From DAOUCP01 sp034432155 (GTDB taxonomy: Bacteria > Chloroflexota > Anaerolineae > Epilineales > Epilineaceae): a stretch of DNA of 47,141 nucleotides. The notes beneath the pieces are model-generated. The model did not search any database and was not told where the DNA came from. It saw only the letters and a list, made by a program, of their open reading frames with translations. This document shows positions 33,821 through 42,498 of this stretch, one piece after another. Position numbers and translations under genes: made by a program. Position 1 is the stretch's first letter. Each line of letters begins with the position of its first letter. Location of the stretch: positions 1 through 47,141 of the forward strand of contig DAOUCP010000052.1 in the NCBI GenBank assembly GCA_034432155.1, written 5' to 3'.

Positions 33821-35071
33821 ATGCTGCAACTCCTTCGGGCTCACCTGGCGGAGCGGCAAGAGGCTTTTCTGGCCGATCTGGAAAGCTTGGTCAAGATCGA
33901 TTCCGGCAGCCACGACAAGGCCGGCGTGGACCGGGCGGTGACAGCCTTCGAGGGCCTTCTGGAACGCACCGGGTTCGCGGTGCAACGATTTCCTTTGCGC
34001 GAGTATGGCGATTGCCTCTTGGGTCGCTTGGCGGGCCGGGGGACAGCAAGGATCCTCCTGATCGGTCATCTGGACACCGTCTTTCCAGCGGGCACCGCAG
34101 CTGAGCGCCCGTTCCAAGTTCAGGACGGGCGAATCCTGGGTCCTGGAACATCGGACATGAAAGGCGGCCTTGTAGCCGGCATCCATGCCGTGGCCGCCTT
34201 GCAGGCACTGGGCTTCGATGACTTTGGCGAGATCGCCTTCTTCTGCAATTCCGAAGAGGAGATCGGCTCTCCGGCCTCGCGTGACCTGTATCGCGCGGTG
34301 GCAGCCGCATCGCACGCCGCCCTGGTCTTGGAATCAGCGCGCCACGATGGCGCCATCGTGTTGGCCCGGAAGGGTGGTGCCCACTACCGGCTGATCGTTC
34401 ATGGCCGTGCCGCCCACGCTGGCGTGGAACCGGAGAAGGGAGCCAACGCCGTCGTCGAGCTCGCCCGACTGGTCCTAGCACTGCAGCAACTGAACGACGT
34501 TCGGCCTGGAGCGACGGTCAACGTTTGCACCGTCCGGGGAGGCACACGATCCAACGTCGTCCCCGACTTCGCCGAGGCGGACGTGGACGCCCGGGTCCTG
34601 TGCCGCGAAGACATCCCCGCTTTGGACACCGCGGTCCGGGAGCTGATCCGGCAGCCAGGGCTCCCCGGTACGCAGCGAGAACTCGCTGGCGGCTCCTGGA
34701 TCACCCCCATGGGCAGGACAGCAGCCACCGATCTCCTCTTCCAACTGGCCCGCCAGGTGGCCCGCGATCTTGGCTTCGAGTTGCAGGGGACTACGACGGG
34801 CGGCATTTCCGACGGCAACCGGATCGCGCAACTGGGCACGCCAGTGCTCGATGGACTGGGGCCCGTTGGCGGGTTGGATCACAGTCCCCAGGAGTACGTC
34901 GAGCTGGCAAGCGTCGTGCCGCGGACCGCTTTGCTGGCGGGGCTGATCATCCGCATCGTCGAGCACCAGGAGCCATTGCGCCAACTGGCCGCTGGTTCCA
35001 GTGCATCTGGCGGCGCGGCGCCCGGCAAAGAGGCCCCGCCACCGGCCAGAGTCGGTTCCGGCGGTGCCTGA
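33821..35071 (+). CDS. M20-family metallopeptidase (carboxypeptidase G2-like)
   Basis: A 416-residue protein. Metal and catalytic residues are in the M20 order: His83 and Asp85 (GHLDTVF), Asp112 (TSDMKGG), Glu145/146 (SEEEIGS), Glu171 (LVLESAR) and a C-terminal His in GLDHSPQEY. The dimerisation/lid domain lies at about 190-305 (HGRAAHAGVEPEKGANAV). The layout matches glutamate carboxypeptidases, which cleave C-terminal Glu from folates or peptides; other amidohydrolase substrates are possible. No signal peptide is seen. The last ~25 residues are Gly/Ala/Pro-rich. SD-like GGAAAGGGAAG precedes the ATG. Confidence 0.9.
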   Translation: MLQLLRAHLAERQEAFLADLESLVKIDSGSHDKAGVDRAVTAFEGLLERTGFAVQRFPLREYGDCLLGRLAGRGTARILLIGHLDTVFPAGTAAERPFQVQDGRILGPGTSDMKGGLVAGIHAVAALQALGFDDFGEIAFFCNSEEEIGSPASRDLYRAVAAASHAALVLESARHDGAIVLARKGGAHYRLIVHGRAAHAGVEPEKGANAVVELARLVLALQQLNDVRPGATVNVCTVRGGTRSNVVPDFAEADVDARVLCREDIPALDTAVRELIRQPGLPGTQRELAGGSWITPMGRTAATDLLFQLARQVARDLGFELQGTTTGGISDGNRIAQLGTPVLDGLGPVGGLDHSPQEYVELASVVPRTALLAGLIIRIVEHQEPLRQLAAGSSASGGAAPGKEAPPPARVGSGGA

Positions 35072-35112
35072 GAGCAGGCTCGCCTTGCTCGGCAGCTAGC
35101 CCACTGGCCGAC

Positions 35113-38100
35113 TCAGAATCCCTGCAGCAGGCTCAGATCGGCCAGACGCTGCGGCAGCTGGGCAACCCGCTGCACCAAGGACAGACGGTTGGTCCGCAGT
35201 TGAGAATCATCGGCCATCACCAGCACGCCGTCGAAGTACTGGTTGATCGTTGGCGCCAGACCAGCCAACACATTGAGGACGGCATCGAGATTCGCCGGAT
35301 CGAGTCCGTCCGTTGCTTCGTCCAGAGCAGCCAGCAACGCGTGCTCTTCCGGCTCGCGGAACAGCCGCGGATCGACCGGCGGCAGGGGCTCGCCTACCGG
35401 CCGGACGATGCGCAAGCATCGCGCATAGGCGTGCAACGTCTCCGGCCATTCGGGACGCTGGACATGCTGGCCAAGAGTCGGGACCAGCTCGGCGGCTCGG
35501 GCCGGATCGTGGCCGTGAACTGCCAGCACGGAGGCCACCACATCGGCAGAGTGTCCCTGGTCACGCAGATAGCCCTCCAGGCGGCGGCTCAGGAATGCTG
35601 CGAGGTCGGAGCGCGCCGCGGCATTGAGCGCGATCGGTAATTCGGCCGCTGCCTCCTCGACTGCCGCCCCCAAGTCACAGCGGCGGCCGGTCGCGGCAAG
35701 GATGGCCACCACGCCCAGGGCAGCTCTCCGCAGCCCGTAGGGGTCCGCCGCACCGCTGGGCCGGATGTCGGCGGCGAACAGACCGGCCAGGCTGTCGAGC
35801 CGGTCCGCCAACGCCAGTGCCGTGCCGGCCCCGCTGCGAGGTAGGTCATCGCCGGAACCGCGCGGCAGGTACTGCTCGTAAATGGCTTCTGCTACCGCTT
35901 CCGGCTCGCCGCTGCGCATGGCGTACTCACGCCCCATAACCCCCTGCAGCGAGGTAAACTCGATGACCATTTCGGTAGCCAGGTCCGCCTTGGCCAGCGT
36001 TGCCGCACGGACTGCGACGGCTGTCTCGGGTTCGTCCAGCCCCAACCGCGCCGCGAGACGGGGCACCAGGCGCTCCAGACGCCGCGTTTTGTCGAGCATG
36101 GAGCCGAGATCGGGGTGAAACGTCAGCCGAGCCAGGGCCGGCACGAAATCTTCGAGCGGCCGTGACGTATCGCGCCGCCAGAAGTAAGCTGCATCGGCGA
36201 ACCGAGCGGCGACCACCGCCTCGTTGCCATGCCGCACCACCTCCTCGGCCAGTTGCGCGCCATTGGCGACCGTCACGAAATAGGGCAGAAGCCTGCCGTC
36301 AGGCCCATGAACGGGGAAGCAGCGTTGATACCGCCGCAGAACGGTGGTCAGAACCGGCTCGGGCAGCGCAAGGTAGTCGGGACCGAAGGAGCCAAGGATG
36401 GGCCTCGGACTCTCCACCAGATTGGCCACCTCAGCCACCAGGCCGGGGTCAGCGACCAAACGACCGCCCACGCCAGCCGCCAGCCGAGTGACCGCTTGCA
36501 CAATCGCCGTCTGCCGAGCGGCGGTATCGATCTCGATGCCGCAGGCTGCCATAACCGATCGATAGTCGCCGGCATTGGACACCACCCGTGGCTCGCCCCC
36601 CGCCGCCCGCAGGCCCCGCGTCATTCGGTCGGCCACGACGGCCGCAAACTGCAGCCCCACCACCGTTGACCCGTGCAGCGCCAACAACCAGCGAACTGGG
36701 CGCGCGAAGCTCTGTCGGGAGTCATTCCAGCGCATGGATCGCCCGAAGCTGATGCCGCCGAGCAGGGCCGGCAGCGACGCGGCCAGCACTTCGGCTGCCG
36801 GCCGGCCAACGGTGCGCCGCGTCGCCACCACCCGCTCTTGGCCGCCGCGTTCGATGCGGCGCAGATCGCCCGCTCCCACCCCCATGCTGCGGGCGAAACC
36901 CTCGCCGGCGGGGGTTGGCGAGCCGTCGGCGGCAAAGGCCACTGCCACTGGCGGTCCCACGATCTCTTCGACCTGATCCGTCTGCCGCAGCGCCAGTGCT
37001 TCGACCAAGATCACCAGCCGCCGCGGGGTGCCGCAGACCACCACCGATTGCCGCTCCAGCCGCAGTTCGTCGAGCAGCTTGGGCACGCGCTCGGCCAGGC
37101 TGGCGAGCGCCGCGTCCAGCTCGCCGACCGGCAGTTCCTCGGTGCCCACTTCGAGCACGAAGTCCGCCGGCTCGGTTGGTCTGTCGTCACCGGCCGTGAC
37201 CTCAGCCGCGGCCGAATCCGGGGCGCCCGCCGCCGAGTCCGTGGCACGCACTGCCGAGTCCACGGTGCCCGCCGCTGCGTCCGCGGCGCCCGCTGCAGCC
37301 AGGGCTCGCCCCCCACGCTTGCCGGCGACCCAGGGCCGACCCGCGTCGAGCAGAGTGTGACCGGCCAGCGCGCGCTTGGCCACGAAACACTCAGCTACCG
37401 CCCGCGAGAGGCGCCGCATGCGCCCGAAGTACAGCGCCCGTTCGGTGACACCCACGGCCCCTCGGGCATCCAAGATGTTGAAGGCATGGGAGCACTTGAG
37501 CACGTAGTCATGCGCCACCGTCGGCAACTGGCCCGCAATCGCCTCCTGGGCCTCGGCTTCGAACAGGTCGTACAGTTGACGCAGACGCTCGATGCTCGCT
37601 GTCTCAAAGAAGTAGCGACTGCTCTCTTCCTCGGCTGCCACCTGGGTGTCGGCGCCTCGCACGCGGTCGTTCCACCACAAGTCCTTGAAGTGACGAACGT
37701 CCTGAAGCGCCATCATGATCCTGTCCAGGCCATAGGTGATCTCAACGGCAACTGGGTCCAGATCCAGCGATCCGGCCTGCTGAAAGTACGTGAATTGCGT
37801 AATCTCCAGGCCGTCCAGCCATACTTCCCAACCCAGGCCCCAGGCCCCGAGGGCTGGTGACTCCCAGTTGTCCTCGACGAAGCGGATGTCACGGTGCCGC
37901 AGGTCCACCCCCAACGTACCCAGGCTGTCAAGGAACAGTTCTTGGGGATTCCCGGGGTCGGGCTTGAGAATGACCTGCAGCTGATGGTGACGAGCCATGC
38001 GGTTGGGATTCTGCCCATAGCGGCCGTCGTCGGGCCGGATGCTGGGCTCGACGTAGACCACATTCCAAGGCTCGGGACCCAGCACCCGCAAGAACGTGGC

Positions 38101-38223
38101 CGGGTTGAGGGTACCGGCACCCACTTCGACGTTGTGCGGCTGCCAGACCAGGCACCCCTGGTCCGACCAGTACGACAGCAAGCGCAGAATGGCGTCTTGG
38201 AACGTCAGAAACGGCGCTGACAA
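35113..38223 (-). CDS. glyS: fused glycyl-tRNA synthetase alpha-beta (GlyQS)
   Basis: A 1036-residue protein from a TTG at 38223, set by GGGGAGGAG with a 6-nt gap. Residues ~5-295 are the alpha subunit (class II catalytic core: LTFQDAILRLLSYWSDQGC, GAGTLNPATFLRVLGPEPW, EITYGLDRIMMALQ). Residues ~345-1036 are the beta subunit (FVLEVGTEELPVGELD, RSMRWNDSRQSFARPVRWL, LARLTFHPDLGSMLDKTRRL, and a C-terminal DALR-like anticodon-binding region). The two are normally separate glyQ and glyS products forming an alpha2beta2 tetramer; fused forms are known, for example in Chlamydia. The linker (~300-345) is Ala-rich and includes four 7-residue repeats. It attaches glycine to tRNA-Gly; a tRNA-Gly(GCC) gene lies 3 kb away. 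Likely co-transcribed with recO. Confidence 0.93.
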   Translation of the reverse strand: MSAPFLTFQDAILRLLSYWSDQGCLVWQPHNVEVGAGTLNPATFLRVLGPEPWNVVYVEPSIRPDDGRYGQNPNRMARHHQLQVILKPDPGNPQELFLDSLGTLGVDLRHRDIRFVEDNWESPALGAWGLGWEVWLDGLEITQFTYFQQAGSLDLDPVAVEITYGLDRIMMALQDVRHFKDLWWNDRVRGADTQVAAEEESSRYFFETASIERLRQLYDLFEAEAQEAIAGQLPTVAHDYVLKCSHAFNILDARGAVGVTERALYFGRMRRLSRAVAECFVAKRALAGHTLLDAGRPWVAGKRGGRALAAAGAADAAAGTVDSAVRATDSAAGAPDSAAAEVTAGDDRPTEPADFVLEVGTEELPVGELDAALASLAERVPKLLDELRLERQSVVVCGTPRRLVILVEALALRQTDQVEEIVGPPVAVAFAADGSPTPAGEGFARSMGVGAGDLRRIERGGQERVVATRRTVGRPAAEVLAASLPALLGGISFGRSMRWNDSRQSFARPVRWLLALHGSTVVGLQFAAVVADRMTRGLRAAGGEPRVVSNAGDYRSVMAACGIEIDTAARQTAIVQAVTRLAAGVGGRLVADPGLVAEVANLVESPRPILGSFGPDYLALPEPVLTTVLRRYQRCFPVHGPDGRLLPYFVTVANGAQLAEEVVRHGNEAVVAARFADAAYFWRRDTSRPLEDFVPALARLTFHPDLGSMLDKTRRLERLVPRLAARLGLDEPETAVAVRAATLAKADLATEMVIEFTSLQGVMGREYAMRSGEPEAVAEAIYEQYLPRGSGDDLPRSGAGTALALADRLDSLAGLFAADIRPSGAADPYGLRRAALGVVAILAATGRRCDLGAAVEEAAAELPIALNAAARSDLAAFLSRRLEGYLRDQGHSADVVASVLAVHGHDPARAAELVPTLGQHVQRPEWPETLHAYARCLRIVRPVGEPLPPVDPRLFREPEEHALLAALDEATDGLDPANLDAVLNVLAGLAPTINQYFDGVLVMADDSQLRTNRLSLVQRVAQLPQRLADLSLLQGF
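37214..37297. repeat. 21-bp in-frame tandem repeat in the GlyQS linker, 4 units
   Basis: Plus-strand units of the type g(a/c)(g/a)tccg.gg(c/t)gcccgc(c/t)gc(c/t) repeat exactly every 21 bp and encode AADAAAG, TVDSAVR, ATDSAAG and APDSAAA between the alpha and beta parts. Confidence 0.85.
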
Positions 38224-38322
38224 CGTGGTCTCCTCCCCTGATGGTCCCTGCCGCCCGCCACGCAGCTGACCGCCTCCGGCGCACACGGCTGGCCGCGCCC
38301 TGCCCTGGCCCACGACGGCCGA

Positions 38323-39144
38323 CTACGAGCCCGCAGGCCGGCGTCGCCCAGGCGCCGGCGGTGCGGGACCAGGGTCCGTTTCCATGCCCAGGCGGCGCAG
38401 GTTGTTCAGGAATTCGACGCTCCGCAGGCCACGCTCGAGCACGTGTCGCAAATAGGCATGCAGCCAGCGCTCCAGGTCCAGGCGAGTGTCCGGCGTGAGC
38501 TGGACGTTGCGCGCCACGGCCCAGTCGCGGGTCTGCAGGAAGCGCAGCACGCGGAAGCCCGGGGCCGAAAGGGGGTACGCGTCGGCAGTCCGCGCGCCAC
38601 ATTCCGGGCACAGGACGCCGCCGGCATCCGGGCTAAACACGTTGCCCTCTCGGCCCACCGCGCGACCGCAGCCCACGCACCGAAACAGCTCCGGCTGGTA
38701 ACCCAGCAGGCTCAGGAGGCGGAGCTCGAAGAAGCGAGCCAGAAGTGCCGGGTCCTCCGCCTCGCCAAGGGCCTGCAAACAATCGCGCAAGAGGGCGAAG
38801 GCCTCTGCACTCTCGGCACCCTCTTGGACGAAGCGGTCCACGAGCTCGGCAATGTGGTAGGCATACGTGGTCCTGATCAGGCCCTCGCGTATGGCGCTGT
38901 ACGCATGCAGGGTGTCGGCCTGCGTGAGAACATACAGGTTGCGCCCCTCGGCCAACATCAATCGCGAGTGGGTGAAGAGCTCCAGGTGGCCACTCTTGCG
39001 ACTGGCAATTCGTCGCACGCCCTTGGCAACGGCATGCACCTTTCCAAGGTGCAGCGTATAAATGGTTAGGATACGGTCCGCCTCGCCGAAGTCGCGGCGC
39101 TTGAGAACGATCCCCTCGGTGTGATGGAGGCGGATACGGGACAC
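38323..39144 (-). CDS. recO: DNA repair protein RecO
   Basis: A 273-residue protein. The N-terminal OB fold (RIRLHHTEGIVLKRRDFGEADRILTIYT, VAKGVRR.ASRKSGHLELFTHSRL) is followed by a helical domain and the RecO zinc finger, CVGCGRAVG ... CPECG. RecO works with RecR to load RecA on SSB-coated gaps. The start is GTG at 39144: a TATAAT box ends 7 nt upstream, so the longer open frame to 39561 lies before the promoter and is not translated. It is upstream of the fused glycyl-tRNA synthetase gene by 99 nt, the recO-glyQS order seen in many bacteria. Confidence 0.93.
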   Translation of the reverse strand: MSRIRLHHTEGIVLKRRDFGEADRILTIYTLHLGKVHAVAKGVRRIASRKSGHLELFTHSRLMLAEGRNLYVLTQADTLHAYSAIREGLIRTTYAYHIAELVDRFVQEGAESAEAFALLRDCLQALGEAEDPALLARFFELRLLSLLGYQPELFRCVGCGRAVGREGNVFSPDAGGVLCPECGARTADAYPLSAPGFRVLRFLQTRDWAVARNVQLTPDTRLDLERWLHAYLRHVLERGLRSVEFLNNLRRLGMETDPGPAPPAPGRRRPAGS

Positions 39145-39151
39145 GAACCGG

Positions 39152-39180
39152 ATTATAGTGGTCCGTGGCAGTCGGCCCAA
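39152..39180 (-). promoter_or_regulatory. predicted promoter of recO, leaderless
   Basis: TTGGGC (39180-39175), a 17-bp spacer, then perfect TATAAT (39157-39152) on the minus strand, 7 nt before the GTG start of recO at 39144. There is no SD. This is the clearest leaderless architecture in the window. Confidence 0.65.
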
Positions 39181-39217
39181 AGCCCTCGCCCGACGTTGCG
39201 AGGCCGGTGGGCGACGT

Positions 39218-39337
39218 TGCCGATCCCTGGGGAGTGCCCGCTTGTGCGCTGCCGCACACCGTGCCACGGTGCCACGTACTCGATGCCTGCGGCGTGCTCC
39301 GCCTACACCCTGCCACACGCCATGCCACAATGCCACG
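39218..39337. repeat. 60-bp degenerate tandem repeat, 2 units plus remnants
   Basis: gccac..tgccacgt occurs at 39263-39277 and 39323-39337, 60 bp apart, with related flanking cgatgcctgcgg/cgatccctgggg segments; gacgttgc boxes near 39194 and 39215 may be a further remnant. It fills the divergent gap between recO and the CAP-domain gene. No gene is supported in 39158-39429. Confidence 0.65.
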
Positions 39338-39429
39338 TTTCCCACCCTTGCCGAGTGGCCCGCACGTGACAAGCCGGCTACCATAGGTGCATCCCTGCCG
39401 ACGACCCACATCCCACCCGGAGCATCGCC

Positions 39430-40923
39430 ATGGTCCCATTCATCCCCCTCACCCGAGCGACGCCCCATTCGAGCACCATCACGCCATCCCGCTTCGGCCT
39501 CGCTGCGCGGTTTAGGCTGGCGCTGCTGCTCACCTTGGCCGTCGCCGGCTCCGTTTTTCAACCGGCAGCGAGCCGTGCGCTCGCCACCGCCAGCGCTGAG
39601 TCACTGCAGGTTTTGGACGTGCATCTGTATCTGCCCCTGGCCGCCCGCTCCGAGACGGTGCCGCCACCGCTGCCCACGCCGACGCCCTGGGCAGCGGAGG
39701 AGGACGATCCCAGCCTGCAGCGCAGCGGCGACTGGCAAGTCGTGTCGGACCCAGCCGCCTCAGGCGGCAGCTACTTGGTCAGCAACGAGCCCGGCAGCAG
39801 CCTCCGGTTTCGCTTCCAGGGCACCAACCTGGCCATCTACCGAAGCATCCTGCCGGACGGCGGGCGCGCGAGCCTGACCGTCGACGGGCAACCCTACGGC
39901 GAGATCGTCTTCGCGATCGGGCAAATCCCCGAGGCGCGCCACCAGGTACCGGCGGTCGTCGACCGTCTGAGCGAAAGCGGCCACTCGGCGGTGCTCACCG
40001 TCCTGGCGACGGGTACCGGCGGCGCCAAAGTGACGTTCGACTGGCTTGCTGTGCCGAGCGGCCTAGATCCCGGCGACGCCCAAGCAGCGATGGTCGATCG
40101 CAGCAACTACTATCGGCGGCTCGCCGGGCTGCCCCTCATCCATGGCCACCGGGCGATCCACTTGGCGGCCCAAGCCCACGCCGAGTACTGCGCCGAGAAC
40201 GGCCTGACCCATTACCAATCGCCGGACAAGCCAGGCTTCATCGGGCAGCCCTTTAGCGACCGCAACCGCTACTTTGGTTACGGTTGGCCAAGTTCCGAGG
40301 TGGCGGCCATGGGGCCAGGCGCCACGGGAGCGGTGGATACGTGGATCAACAGCGTCTACCACCGCCTGCCGTTCATGGATTACCGAGCCACCGAGCTGGG
40401 GGCCGGCTACGCCGGGCAGCGATGGGGCACCTCGGTGATCGACTTCGGCAATCGCGGCTGGGCATGGCCTGGCGAACGTCGTCTGGTGGCCTTCCCTGTC
40501 GCCAACGCCACCGACGTGCCAACCACTTTCAGCGGCAATGAGATGCCAAACCCCTTGCCGGGCAAGAGCTATCCGACCGGCTATCCGATCAGCTTACACA
40601 TTTTGCAGCCCGCACCCAGCAGCGGTCAGCCGAGTGACGGCTGGCAACTGGTAACCGCCAGCTTGCGCGACGCGAGCGGCCGGCCGGTACCGGCGTATGT
40701 GTTGGACCCGACGAGCGATCCCAACAAGCTGCTGCGCGACGCGGTGTTCGTCCTCGCGGAGCGTCCGCTGGCGCCGCGCAGCCGCTACCTGGTGACGCTC
40801 GGCGGATCGGATAGCCGCGGAGTGCCCTTCCAGCTCGAATGGACATTTAGCACCGGCAGCCTGAACCAGTTGGCGGAAGGGCTGCGGCTTGGTTTGCCGG
40901 CCGAATGGTTCGGCCGTCCGTGA
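39430..40923 (+). CDS. secreted CAP/SCP-domain protein with N-terminal beta module
   Basis: A 497-residue protein. A signal peptide (about 24-50, FRLALLLTLAVAGSVFQPAAS) is followed by a short Pro/Thr spacer (PTPTPW). A beta-sandwich-like module (about 85-200, GDWQVVSDPAASGGSYLVSN ... VTFDWLAVPSG) resembles carbohydrate-binding domains that recur in secreted proteins. Then comes a CAP domain (about 215-345: NYYRRLAGLPLIHGHRAIHLAAQAHAEYCAENGLTHYQ; VDTWINSVYHRLPFMDYRATELGAGY). CAP proteins are secreted and of varied roles, including protease- or lipid-binding. The C-terminal ~110 residues look like a bacterial Ig-like (SbsA) domain. GGAG precedes the ATG. Confidence 0.85.
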   Translation: MVPFIPLTRATPHSSTITPSRFGLAARFRLALLLTLAVAGSVFQPAASRALATASAESLQVLDVHLYLPLAARSETVPPPLPTPTPWAAEEDDPSLQRSGDWQVVSDPAASGGSYLVSNEPGSSLRFRFQGTNLAIYRSILPDGGRASLTVDGQPYGEIVFAIGQIPEARHQVPAVVDRLSESGHSAVLTVLATGTGGAKVTFDWLAVPSGLDPGDAQAAMVDRSNYYRRLAGLPLIHGHRAIHLAAQAHAEYCAENGLTHYQSPDKPGFIGQPFSDRNRYFGYGWPSSEVAAMGPGATGAVDTWINSVYHRLPFMDYRATELGAGYAGQRWGTSVIDFGNRGWAWPGERRLVAFPVANATDVPTTFSGNEMPNPLPGKSYPTGYPISLHILQPAPSSGQPSDGWQLVTASLRDASGRPVPAYVLDPTSDPNKLLRDAVFVLAERPLAPRSRYLVTLGGSDSRGVPFQLEWTFSTGSLNQLAEGLRLGLPAEWFGRP

Positions 40924-41147
40924 AGCCGTCCTGGGTGTTCGATCCCACCCGTTGGGGCGACTCGGACCCTCGCCAGGACGCTCTGCAGACTTGCTCGGCG
41001 CTCGCATCATCGCCCATCCCCGTGCCACCGGCATTCCCGCCCTGCGGGAGGTGGGGGGAGCGCTTCAGCAACAAGCTTCTGCCGGGCAATCGGGCCCCCA
41101 GAGTCGATGCCCTGGCCGCGCCCAGCGTCTAGGCGTCGTGCCAGCGC

Positions 41148-41176
41148 TTGACCGACTCGTCGACTCGTGATACCCT
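41148..41176 (+). promoter_or_regulatory. predicted promoter of tRNA-Gly
   Basis: TTGACC (41148-41153), an exact 17-bp spacer, then TACCCT (41171-41176), ending 11 nt before the tRNA 5' end. The upstream stretch 40924-41147 shows no gene. Confidence 0.6.
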
Positions 41177-41187
41177 TTGTCTCGCGC

Positions 41188-41259
<72 letters not shown>

Positions 41260-41264
41260 TGGGA

Positions 41265-41293
41265 AGCGCCGGCTGGGAGTGTCCGGCGCTTTG
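41265..41293 (+). terminator. intrinsic-type terminator between the two tRNA genes
   Basis: An 8-bp perfect stem agcgccgg / ccggcgct with a 10-nt loop, followed by ttgtt. It sits 5 nt after tRNA-Gly, so the Thr tRNA may have its own promoter or rely on read-through. Confidence 0.55.
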
Positions 41294-41316
41294 TTGGCCT
41301 CTCGGGATTCCGTAAC

Positions 41317-41389
41317 GCCACCCTAGCTCAGTCGGTAGAGCAGCTCACTCGTAATGAGCAGGTCGTGAGTTCGAGTCTCACGGGTGGCT
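41317..41389 (+). tRNA. tRNA-Thr (CGU)
   Basis: 73 nt. Acceptor gccaccc/gggtggc, D-stem GCTC/GAGC, anticodon stem gctca/tgagc with loop ctCGTaa, T-stem gtgag/ctcac with TTCGAGT. Discriminator T; no encoded CCA. It decodes ACG. Confidence 0.95.
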
Positions 41390-41395
41390 CAGCAT

Positions 41396-41418
41396 CGCGG
41401 ACTCGTCACTCGTCCGCG
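41396..41418 (+). terminator. hairpin after tRNA-Thr
   Basis: A perfect 7-bp stem cgcggac / gtccgcg with a 9-nt loop, 6 nt after the tRNA. No T-tract, so it is only a possible terminator or processing signal. Confidence 0.35.
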
Positions 41419-41511
41419 GAAGCCTCCCACCGGGGATGCCCCGCCGCCGGCTTGACGGCGGGCGGCGGCCGATGCCACCATACTCGGCCGCAAGGACCCA
41501 GACCGATCGCC

Positions 41512-42492
41512 ATGCCGCGACCCACTGCGCCGATCGCCACGCTCATGGTGTTCCTGAGCTTGCTCAGTGCGGGCTGCGGACGGGGGCACGAGGAGCGGTC
41601 CGAGGATCGGCTGGCGACGAGGACAATCCAAAACAAGGGCTCGGACACCATGCTGCAGCTCGCGGAGGCGTGGGCCGAGCTGTATCGGGAAGTGCGACCA
41701 GACATCTCCATCGCGGTGACCGGCGGCGGTAGTGGCACCGGCATTGCCGCTCTAATGAACGGCACCGTTGACATCGCCAACCTCTCACGCTCGATGACCG
41801 ACGACGAAGTCCGCGCCGCGCGGGCACTCGGTGTGGAACCCATCGCGCACGAGGTGGCCATCGATGCCCTGGCCATCCTCGTCCATCCGACGAACCCAGT
41901 GAGCCACCTGACCATTGATCAGTTGTCTGATATCTTCTCCGGCCGGACGAAGCGTTGGTCAGAGGTGGGCGGTCGCGACGAGCCGATCGTCCCGGTCTCC
42001 CGAGAGACCAATTCGGGGACCCACGTCTACTTCCTGGAGACGGTGGTGCGGCGGGGCAACCCAGACTCCCACCTTATGTTCGCGCCACAGACCCTGCTGA
42101 TGCCCTCGTCGGTGGGGATCACGAGCGAGGTCGAGCGGAATCCGCGCGCCATCGGCTATGACGGGCTTGGCTACGTAACTGCCGGCAACAAGGTCGTGGC
42201 GATCGCTGCCTCCGGCGCAGGACCGTTCGTCAGCCCGTCGGTGGCGACGGCCACGGCGGGCTCCTACCCTCTGTCGCGGCCCCTCCACATGGTGACTGCG
42301 GGCGAGCCCCCAGACGACGTCCGGGCGTATCTCGAGTGGATCCGGGGACCCGAGGGACAGAGAGTGGTGCGCGAGCTGGGCTTCGTGCCGGTCGACCACC
42401 TGGTGTGGCCCTCCACGGCGCTGGAAGAGTGGGGCGTGGCCGCCGCGCTCCATCTGGCCGTGTCGCCGCGCCAGCACGCCGGTAAGGGGTAG
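41512..42492 (+). CDS. pstS: phosphate-binding lipoprotein PstS
   Basis: A 326-residue protein. The lipoprotein signal ends LLSAGC (Cys near 23). The PstS fold follows: IQNKGSDTMLQLAEAWAELY, AVTGGGSGTGIAALMNGTVDIANLSR (phosphate loop) and VSRETNSGTHVYFLETV (second phosphate loop). It captures inorganic phosphate outside the membrane for the PstCA-B1-B2 importer encoded immediately downstream. The ATG at 41512 is chosen because it starts the signal peptide; the upstream frame crosses tRNA-Thr. No clear Pho-box direct repeat was found between the tRNA and this gene. Confidence 0.93.
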   Translation: MPRPTAPIATLMVFLSLLSAGCGRGHEERSEDRLATRTIQNKGSDTMLQLAEAWAELYREVRPDISIAVTGGGSGTGIAALMNGTVDIANLSRSMTDDEVRAARALGVEPIAHEVAIDALAILVHPTNPVSHLTIDQLSDIFSGRTKRWSEVGGRDEPIVPVSRETNSGTHVYFLETVVRRGNPDSHLMFAPQTLLMPSSVGITSEVERNPRAIGYDGLGYVTAGNKVVAIAASGAGPFVSPSVATATAGSYPLSRPLHMVTAGEPPDDVRAYLEWIRGPEGQRVVRELGFVPVDHLVWPSTALEEWGVAAALHLAVSPRQHAGKG

Positions 42493-42498
42493 TCGGAC

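Noticed and set aside
39145..39561. N-terminal extension of RecO by about 140 residues
   Set aside because: It would cross a perfect TATAAT box and a tandem repeat, and RecO homology begins at the GTG at 39144.
40889..41170. Small ORF between the CAP gene and tRNA-Gly
   Set aside because: It overlaps the CAP gene end and the tRNA promoter, has no RBS and no recognisable domain.
41365..41511. Upstream start of pstS inside tRNA-Thr
   Set aside because: The lipoprotein signal peptide begins at the ATG at 41512; the upstream frame runs through the tRNA.
41400..41511. Pho box before pstS
   Set aside because: No pair of TGTCA-like direct repeats at 11-bp spacing was seen. TTGACG at 41452 and CATACT at 41479 are 21 bp apart, too far for a normal promoter.
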